Origin: Pseudomonas sp.
Lineage (GTDB): Bacteria; Pseudomonadota; Gammaproteobacteria; Pseudomonadales; Pseudomonadaceae
Length of the DNA: 6,087 bases
Reading direction: 5' to 3'
NCBI GenBank assembly: GCA_003525045.1
Contig: DQGF01000444.1
Location: forward strand, 7,329-13,415
Positions 5,169-6,087 of the stretch are shown here, in pieces. Under the pieces are notes generated by a model, which did not search any database, was not told where the DNA came from, and was given only the letters and a program-made list of their open reading frames with translations. The stretch's first letter is position 1. Every line of letters begins with the position of its first letter. A program made the position numbers and the translations under genes.

Positions 5169-6087
5169 TAAAGCTGACCCAACACCGGAGTGCTCACGCG
5201 CACATTGGCGTTCTGCCCGCGGTGACGCAGCAGGTGATCCATCAGCACGATGGCCATCATCGCTTCGGCAATCGGCGTGGCGCGGATGCCGACGCAGGGA
5301 TCGTGGCGACCTTTGGTGACGACTTCCACCGGGTTGCCATGGATGTCGATGGAACGGCCCGGCGTGGTGATGCTCGAGGTCGGCTTCAGCGCCAGGTGCG
5401 CAACGATCGGCTGACCGGAGGAAATGCCGCCGAGAATGCCGCCAGCGTTGTTGCTGAGGAAACCTTGCGGGGTCATTTCATCGCGATGTTCGGTGCCGCG
5501 CTGGGCAACGCTGGCGAAACCGGCGCCGATTTCCACGCCCTTGACCGCATTGATGCTCATCAGCGCATGGGCCAGCTCAGCGTCGAGACGGTCGAAAATC
5601 GGTTCGCCGAGGCCTGGCATCACGCCTTCAGCGACGACGGTGATCTTCGCGCCGACCGAATCCTGATCGCGGCGCAGCTGGTCCATATAGGCTTCCAGCT
5701 CCGGCACTTTGTCCGGGTCGGGGCTGAAGAAGGCGTTCTCCTCCACCGAATCCCAGGTCTTGAACGGGATTTCGATCGGGCCGAGCTGGCTCATGTAGCC
5801 GCGAATGACGATGCCCTGGCTGGCCAGGTATTTCTTCGCAATCGCACCCGCCGCCACGCGCATGGCGGTCTCCCGCGCCGAGCTGCGACCGCCGCCGCGA
5901 TAATCGCGTTCGCCGTATTTGTGATGGTAGGTGTAGTCGGCGTGGGCCGGGCGAAACAGGTCCTTGATCGCCGAGTAGTCCTTGGACTTCTGGTCGGTAT
6001 TGCGGATCAACAGGCCAATGGCGCACCCGGTGGTGCGACCTTCGAACACGCCGGAGAGGATCTCGACTTCATCGGCTTCCTGGCGCT
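5168..6087 (-). CDS. aroC: Chorismate synthase, 5' end outside the window (305 residues visible)
   Basis: Catalyses the last shikimate pathway step, 5-enolpyruvylshikimate-3-phosphate to chorismate plus phosphate, using reduced FMN; cytoplasmic homotetramer. The visible part starts with [19 protein letters not shown] and runs to the stop. It has the FMN/substrate region [17 protein letters not shown], the second family signature [17 protein letters not shown] (around 5850-5890) and the third signature [18 protein letters not shown] (around 5255-5310). The usual length is about 363 aa, so roughly 58 N-terminal residues, including the GESHG signature and the true start, lie beyond position 6087. 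The frame is open to the window edge, so the internal Val-Phe-Glu-Gly at 6047 is not a start. All visible family residues look intact, so this is expected to be the functional, essential housekeeping copy. It heads the visible aroC-MFS-ARD run. Confidence 0.98.
   Translation of the reverse strand, partial: RQEADEVEILSGVFEGRTTGCAIGLLIRNTDQKSKDYSAIKDLFRPAHADYTYHHKYGERDYRGGGRSSARETAMRVAAGAIAKKYLASQGIVIRGYMSQLGPIEIPFKTWDSVEENAFFSPDPDKVPELEAYMDQLRRDQDSVGAKITVVAEGVMPGLGEPIFDRLDAELAHALMSINAVKGVEIGAGFASVAQRGTEHRDEMTPQGFLSNNAGGILGGISSGQPIVAHLALKPTSSITTPGRSIDIHGNPVEVVTKGRHDPCVGIRATPIAEAMMAIVLMDHLLRHRGQNANVRVSTPVLGQL

Noticed and set aside
3775..5319. A 514-codon open frame on the plus strand
   Set aside because: It is antisense to the MFS gene and to parts of the aroC and ARD genes. 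The product is rich in Gln, His, Arg and Ala with no recognisable domain, which is typical of a shadow frame in high-GC DNA.

Overview
The window looks like chromosomal DNA of a Pseudomonas, most likely the P. fluorescens group. The evidence is high GC with Pseudomonas-like codon use, REP/REPIN palindromes of the GTAGGAGCGAGCTTGCTCGCGA type, a DUF3509 gene (a family I know essentially from pseudomonads), and an aroC - MFS transporter - acireductone dioxygenase linkage that resembles the aroC/methionine-salvage neighbourhood of other pseudomonads. This assignment is from memory and inspection; no search was run.

Layout, left to right. Positions 1-118 hold REP-type palindromes. Next come two minus-strand genes: an ankyrin-repeat protein (119-637) and, upstream of it, a 611-aa FATP/very-long-chain-type acyl-CoA synthetase (734-2569). 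The gap between them contains a terminator-like hairpin facing the plus strand. A 344-bp non-coding region (2570-2913) separates the synthetase from the plus-strand DUF3509 gene (2914-3192). It carries what reads as a full sigma-54 promoter: a strong dyad plus a partial second copy, a perfect IHF consensus, and a -24/-12 element, in the right order and direction for the DUF3509 gene. DUF3509 ends at a clear rho-independent terminator. A 106-bp REPIN then separates it from the convergent minus-strand cluster.

That cluster is read from the right edge leftwards: aroC (chorismate synthase, 5' end outside the window), an HcaT/LacY-like MFS transporter starting at TTG, and an acireductone dioxygenase (ARD, mtnD-like). 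The gaps are short (34 and 30 bp), so one transcript is likely. AroC makes chorismate. ARD normally acts late in the methionine salvage pathway. The transporter's substrate is unknown.

The most interesting point is the ARD. Its ORF and ribosome binding site are intact and the fold is well conserved, but two of the four canonical metal ligands are replaced (His to Cys99, Glu to Val103). In addition, mtnB and mtnC, its usual operon partners, are not next to it. It may be a decaying salvage remnant or a cupin repurposed with an altered metal site. The second point is the sigma-54/IHF/enhancer architecture ahead of a small protein of unknown function. Smaller points are a 9-codon micro-ORF that could couple aroC and transporter translation, and REP elements at both gene-cluster ends.
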